Positions 60,970 through 64,000 of a DNA stretch of 64,000 nt are shown piece by piece (within the stretch, counting starts at the first letter, position 1; the number at the start of each line of letters is the position of its first letter). The stretch spans positions 248,001-312,000 of the forward strand of contig JADJHR010000019.1 of NCBI GenBank assembly GCA_016707445.1, in the 5' to 3' direction. The notes beneath the pieces are model-generated. The model saw nothing but the letters and a program-made list of their open reading frames with translations. It did no database searches and was not told the DNA's origin. The position numbers and the translations under genes were made by a program. Source of the stretch: Rubrivivax sp. GTDB taxonomy: Bacteria; Pseudomonadota; Gammaproteobacteria; Burkholderiales; Burkholderiaceae_C.

Positions 60970-61853
60970 CCCGGCAGACCGCGCGCTGGGCGCGCGTACT
61001 GTTGTGGGTGGTGCCCGCGCTGTGGTCCTGCAACTACCTGATCGCACGTGCCGCCGACGGCGTGATCGCGCCGCATCTGCTGGCCACCGGCCGCTGGGTG
61101 CTGGCGGCGCTGTTGATGCTGCCGTTCGTCGGTCAGGGTCTGTGGCGACGCCGGGCCGCACTGCGCACCGAATGGAAGCAGCTGCTGGTGCTGGGCGCGC
61201 TGGGCATGTGGATCTGCGGCGCCTGGGTGTACATCGGCGGGCAAAACACCACGTCGACGAACATGGCGCTGATTTACGCCGTCACGCCGATCGGTATCGC
61301 GGTGTTCGGCGCACGACTGCTGCACGAGCCCATGCGCGGGCGCCAGTGGCTGGGCGTGGGCCTGGCCCTGCTGGGCCTGCTGATCGTCATCGCCAAGGGC
61401 GATGTCCAGGTGCTGCTGGCCGTGCGCTTCAACCGCGGTGACCTGTGGATCGTGGCGGCCTCGATATCGTGGGTGGCGTATTCGGTGCTGCTGCGGCATT
61501 GGCCGTCACAGATGGGACCGGGTGAAAGGCTGGTGGCGATCATCGCCGGTGGCCTGGTGCTTCTGCTGCCGTCGACGCTGGCCGAGGCCTTGCTGCTGCC
61601 GTCCCCTGCGCTCGGTTGGCAGGCGCTGGGCCTGGTACTGGCCGCGGCGGTGCTGCCGGGCGCACTGTCGTACGGTGCCTATTCCTTCTTGCAGCGTGAA
61701 CTGGGCGCCGCACGCACGGCGCTGATGCTGTACCTCACCCCGGTCTACGCGCCGCTGATGGCCTGGGTGCTGCTGGGCGAGGTACCGCGCTGGTACCACG
61801 CCGCGGGCGCACTGTTGATCCTGCCCAGCATCGCGCTGGCCACCCGAAGCTGA
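60966..61853 (+). CDS. EamA-family drug/metabolite transporter
   Basis: A 295-residue inner-membrane protein with ten hydrophobic helices in two EamA repeats (about residues 8-135 and 150-290). VLLWVVPALWSCNYLIARAA and MALIYAVTPIGIAVFGARLL are typical of repeat 1; ALMLYLTPVYAPLMAWVLLG closes repeat 2. It starts at GTG 60966. The substrate is unknown. It converges on the LysM gene with a 43-base gap. Confidence 0.9.
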   Translation: MTRQTARWARVLLWVVPALWSCNYLIARAADGVIAPHLLATGRWVLAALLMLPFVGQGLWRRRAALRTEWKQLLVLGALGMWICGAWVYIGGQNTTSTNMALIYAVTPIGIAVFGARLLHEPMRGRQWLGVGLALLGLLIVIAKGDVQVLLAVRFNRGDLWIVAASISWVAYSVLLRHWPSQMGPGERLVAIIAGGLVLLLPSTLAEALLLPSPALGWQALGLVLAAAVLPGALSYGAYSFLQRELGAARTALMLYLTPVYAPLMAWVLLGEVPRWYHAAGALLILPSIALATRS

Positions 61854-61896
61854 AACTGCATTCGCGCAAGCATTTCAGGGGCGGGTGGCAAGAGGG

Positions 61897-62397
61897 TCAG
61901 ACCGGCGGGATGCGCAGCATCTGGCCCGGGTAGATCTTGTCGGGATTGCTCAGCATCGGCTTGTTGGCCTCGAAGATCACCGGGTACTTGTTGGCGTCAC
62001 CATAGAACTTCTTGGCGATCTTCGACAGGTTGTCGCCGCTGACCACGGTGTGCCATTGCGACTCGGGCTGCGGCGTGCTGACGGTCAGCTGGTCGTTGAC
62101 GGCGGCCACGCGGTCGACGTTGCCGCAGCACAGCACCACCTTCTCCCGCGTCGCCTGGTCGGGCACCACGCCCGATACCGTGACGGTGCCTGTGTTGGCG
62201 TCGAAGCCCACTTCCAGCGCATCGACCTTCAGGCCCTGCGTGCCGATGTAGGTGGCGATGGCATCGCCGGCAACCTTGCTCAGGGCCGCGACGTTTTCGG
62301 CCGTGGGGGCCTGCGCTGCAGCGGCTTGCGCGGCCTTCGCCTCGCTGCCGCCGAACAGCTTCTCGCCAGCGTCCTTGATAAATGACAACAGTCCCAT
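61897..62397 (-). CDS. BON-LysM domain protein (YgaU/Kbp-like)
   Basis: A 166-residue protein starting at ATG 62397 behind AAGGAG. Residues about 40-105 form a BON domain (LKVDALEVGFDANTGTVTVS, VPDQATREKVVLCCGNVDRV). Residues about 113-163 are a LysM domain (WHTVVSGDNLSKIAKKFYGD, YPGQMLRIPPV). No signal peptide is evident, as in Escherichia coli Kbp, a potassium-binding protein with the same two domains. The role here is inferred from that family. Confidence 0.9.
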   Translation of the reverse strand: MGLLSFIKDAGEKLFGGSEAKAAQAAAAQAPTAENVAALSKVAGDAIATYIGTQGLKVDALEVGFDANTGTVTVSGVVPDQATREKVVLCCGNVDRVAAVNDQLTVSTPQPESQWHTVVSGDNLSKIAKKFYGDANKYPVIFEANKPMLSNPDKIYPGQMLRIPPV

Positions 62398-62532
62398 GTG
62401 CGCTCCTTGGTCAGAAATGAGGCCTGACTTTACGCCAGATCGATGGCGGAAGCGTCATCTGGGGGCTTGGGCAGCAGCAGTCGCTGCCCCGCACGGCGGC
62501 GCAGCGCCACCGCCTTGACGCGGGCTGCACGC
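62398..62532. other. Gap between ureE and the BON-LysM gene
   Basis: 135 bp with no supported gene. It contains the AAGGAG ribosome binding site of the BON-LysM gene. No terminator with a U-tract was seen after ureE. Confidence 0.4.
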
Positions 62533-63150
62533 TCAGCGGTCGTGGTCGTGGTCGTGATGATCGTGACCGTGACCGTGACCGTGACCGTGACCGCAACCCG
62601 GCCCGTGCACATGCGGCTGGGGCGAGGGCGTGGCCTGCGCGTGGTCGTGTGCATGGCCGTGTGCGTGGTGATCGCCATGGGCATGGCCCGCATGCTGCGC
62701 CGCACCAACGTCGGCCTCGGGTTCGAATGCGGCCTGCTCCTCGCTGACGATCAGCTGCATCGCGTCCAGCAGGCGCGCCAGCACCGGGTCGGGCTCGAGC
62801 TTCAGGTGATCGGGCGCCAGTTGCAGCGGCACTTGCCGACTGCCCAGGTGATAGGCGGCGCGCAGCAGGTCGAAGGCACTGCCATGCTGCGGGCAGGGGC
62901 GCACAAACAGCACCGGCTGCGGCGCGGCCAGCACGCGGACCAGCGTGCCGTCCTCGGCCACCAGCACGTCGCCGCCGCGCATCACACTGCCGTCAGGCAG
63001 GCTGACGCCGACGTGGCGGCCCTGGCTGTCTGTGGCCTCGAAATGGTACTTGCTGCGTACGGCCCAATCGAGTTCGATCGACGCGGCGCGCTTGAGCAGC
63101 ACGGCTGCCAGACCACGGCCCTGGGGAATCAGTTTGTTGGCATGAAGCAT
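62533..63150 (-). CDS. ureE: Urease accessory protein UreE (nickel chaperone), His-rich tail
   Basis: A 205-residue protein. The N-terminal peptide-binding domain and the metal-binding domain are readable: AAYHLGSRQVPLQLAPDHLKLE, then DPVLARLLDAMQLIVSEEQA and AFEPEADVG, close to UreE YHLGNRHVPLQ...VLDDML...PFEPE. The last ~45 residues contain more than 20 His in HGH/HDH repeats encoded by short tandem repeats (about 62540-62700), a nickel-binding tail. UreE normally sits between urease structural genes and ureF/ureG; here it stands alone. A general nickel or other metal-binding role is possible. Confidence 0.78.
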   Translation of the reverse strand: MLHANKLIPQGRGLAAVLLKRAASIELDWAVRSKYHFEATDSQGRHVGVSLPDGSVMRGGDVLVAEDGTLVRVLAAPQPVLFVRPCPQHGSAFDLLRAAYHLGSRQVPLQLAPDHLKLEPDPVLARLLDAMQLIVSEEQAAFEPEADVGAAQHAGHAHGDHHAHGHAHDHAQATPSPQPHVHGPGCGHGHGHGHGHDHHDHDHDR

Positions 63151-63241
63151 GGCTGGATTGTCGCTCTGTCGTCCCGTCGCTGCGGGCCGGCGCCGGGCTG
63201 TGGCCTAATCGCGGCTTTTCCATTTTTGACACGAGCGCGCC

Positions 63242-63415
63242 ATGGCCCGAAAGATTCGAACCGAAGCCGACCGCAAGGCCACACCGCCCCCGGCCACTCC
63301 CCCGAGCACCAACCTCAAGGTCAGCGGCGCCGGCCAACGGGTCAGCCTGGAGCGTGGCTCGCACACGCGCAGCAAGAAGAATCCGGGCAAGCGGCCGCAC
63401 AAGGGCGGCAGTTGA
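63242..63415 (+). CDS. Small basic protein, 57 aa
   Basis: ATG 63242 opens a 57-codon frame starting MARKIRTEADRKATPPPATP and ending in the Lys/Arg/Gly-rich RSKKNPGKRPHKGGS. It has about 15 Lys/Arg residues and a Pro-rich middle, no membrane segment and no Cys. It is too short and compositionally biased to assign. It is divergent from ureE (91-base gap). Its composition suggests nucleic-acid or ribosome contact (inference only). Confidence 0.6.
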   Translation: MARKIRTEADRKATPPPATPPSTNLKVSGAGQRVSLERGSHTRSKKNPGKRPHKGGS

Positions 63416-63431
63416 GTTTGGCTCCCCCCAA

Positions 63432-63519
63432 GGCGACCTTGGGTCGCCGTCTTGCAGACCGCGCCAGGCCAGTGGCCTGGCTCTTCGGCAGGCACAAGGG
63501 GTCCACAGGACCCTTTGTG
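63432..63519. repeat. Cluster of three palindromes
   Basis: Three inverted repeats stand in a row: GGCGACC-ttg-GGTCGCC (63432-63448), GCCAGGCCA-g-TGGCCTGGC (63463-63481) and CACAAGGGGTCC-aca-GGACCCTTTGTG (63493-63519, one mismatch). None has a U-tract. The rest of the gap to 63646 is GC-rich and holds no gene. The pattern is typical of REP/BIME-like intergenic elements. Confidence 0.65.
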
Positions 63520-63646
63520 TCCAGCCTTAGCCCCCCAGTGTGCGACGCTGGCGGCCCGGCAGAGTCGGATCCGCGGCGTCTGCATGGGGGTGGTTGAGCG
63601 ACCCCTCGAGGCGGCGGCGGCGACCTGACGGTCGCGCGCGGGACCG

Positions 63647-64000
63647 ATGCTGCGCATCACTGAACTGCGGTTGCCGCTCGACCATGCCGAGGGCGCGCTG
63701 CGTGTGGCCGTGGTCCGGCGACTGGGCATCGCCGACGCCGACTTGCTCGGCTTCACGCTCTTCAAGCGTGCCTACGACGCGCGCAAGAAGTCGGCCATCG
63801 TGCTCAGCTACACCATCGATTGCGAACTGGCCGATGAGACTGGCGTGATGCAACGCCTTGCCGGTGATGTGCACGTCAAGCCCAGCCCCGATACGCGCTA
63901 CCGCTTCATCGGCCATGCGCCGGCCGATTTCCGGACCAGTGGTCGCGCGCGCCCGCTGGTGATCGGCTTCGGCCCCTGCGGGCTGTTTGCCGCGCTGATC
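63647..64000 (+). CDS. FAD-dependent dehydrogenase, N-terminal part (3' end outside window)
   Basis: 118 codons from ATG 63647 to the window edge. The first ~95 residues form the small N-terminal domain of a family of uncharacterised FAD-dependent dehydrogenases: MLRITELRLPLDHAEGALR, then FTLFKRAYDARKKSAIVLSY. RPLVIGFGPCGLFAALI then begins the GxGPxG dinucleotide-binding fold. The remaining roughly 400 residues should follow outside the window. Confidence 0.85.
   Translation, partial: MLRITELRLPLDHAEGALRVAVVRRLGIADADLLGFTLFKRAYDARKKSAIVLSYTIDCELADETGVMQRLAGDVHVKPSPDTRYRFIGHAPADFRTSGRARPLVIGFGPCGLFAALI

Noticed and set aside
62560..62600. Short tandem repeat resembling a CRISPR or satellite
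   Set aside because: The 6-base periodicity encodes the HGH/HDH tail of UreE; there are no spacers or direct-repeat architecture.
62443..63597. 384-codon plus-strand frame opposite ureE
   Set aside because: It is antisense to UreE. Its Thr-Val repeats come from the complement of the His-tail repeats.
1..64000. tRNA, rRNA or CRISPR loci
   Set aside because: No cloverleaf with a TTCGA-type arm, no rRNA-like stretch and no regularly spaced repeats were found on reading either strand; a dedicated scan was not possible.

Overview
The window is high-GC, almost fully coding DNA. Gene order and protein character point to a betaproteobacterium of the order Burkholderiales, probably near the Rubrivivax/Leptothrix/Sphaerotilus group. 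Diagnostic runs are yceD-rpmF-plsX-fabHDG-acpP-fabF-rpoE-rseA-rseB-mucD, then lepA-lepB-DUF4845-rnc-era-recO-pdxJ-acpS-nagZ, then rne/rluC-HAD-Rieske-sppA. The assignment rests on gene order and protein resemblance, not on a marker-gene search. No tRNA, rRNA, CRISPR array or complete insertion sequence was seen.

Region 1 (1-19.9 kb) is a cell-surface protein and secretion island. It starts with the tail of a class III nucleotide cyclase (an Asn-to-Gly change at a normally catalytic position) and a TPR/beta-barrel outer-membrane protein. A 2230-residue RTX-type secreted protein (S-layer or giant adhesin candidate) follows, with a perfect CRP-type palindrome and a leader hairpin upstream and a strong terminator downstream. 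Next come a methyltransferase with a regulatory domain and two unknown genes. The operon then continues through a 230-residue protein whose architecture matches the N-terminal half of TnpB but lacks the RuvC nuclease, two type I secretion ABC ATPase/permeases, an HlyD-type adaptor, a TolC-type channel and a cyclophilin lipoprotein. From the TnpB-like gene onward every junction is a 4-base ATGA-type overlap. The TnpB-like gene is preceded by a perfect 12-bp inverted repeat that overlaps its start codon. This locus is the best candidate for something undescribed.

Region 2 (19.9-30.8 kb) is a surface-polysaccharide cluster: an O-antigen type ABC exporter (permease plus ATPase with a C-terminal cargo domain), a radical SAM enzyme, a methyltransferase, an acyltransferase-3, a GNAT protein and a PIG-L deacetylase on the plus strand. 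Facing them are an O-antigen ligase-like protein and two family 2 glycosyltransferases.

Region 3 (31-44.9 kb) is core: RhlE helicase, tetrapyrrole-methylase-family protein, Maf, YceD, L32, fatty-acid synthesis, and the sigma-E operon. fabH and fabD carry about nine single-base indels confined to 36.35-38.10 kb, and rhlE carries one. The flanking fab genes are intact, so a patch of poor consensus is more likely than gene decay.

Region 4 (44.86-45.53 kb) is the largest structured non-coding gap. It holds two copies of a 46-bp repeat with a hairpin showing a compensatory change, a terminator, a small-RNA-like unit ending in a textbook terminator, and a basic 18-codon upstream ORF overlapping lepA.

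Region 5 (45.5-64 kb) is translation, protein export, RNA processing and envelope genes through rne, rluC, sppA and psd, then an EamA transporter, a BON/LysM protein, an orphan His-rich ureE, a 57-residue basic protein, a cluster of three palindromes, and the start of an FAD-dependent dehydrogenase cut by the window edge.
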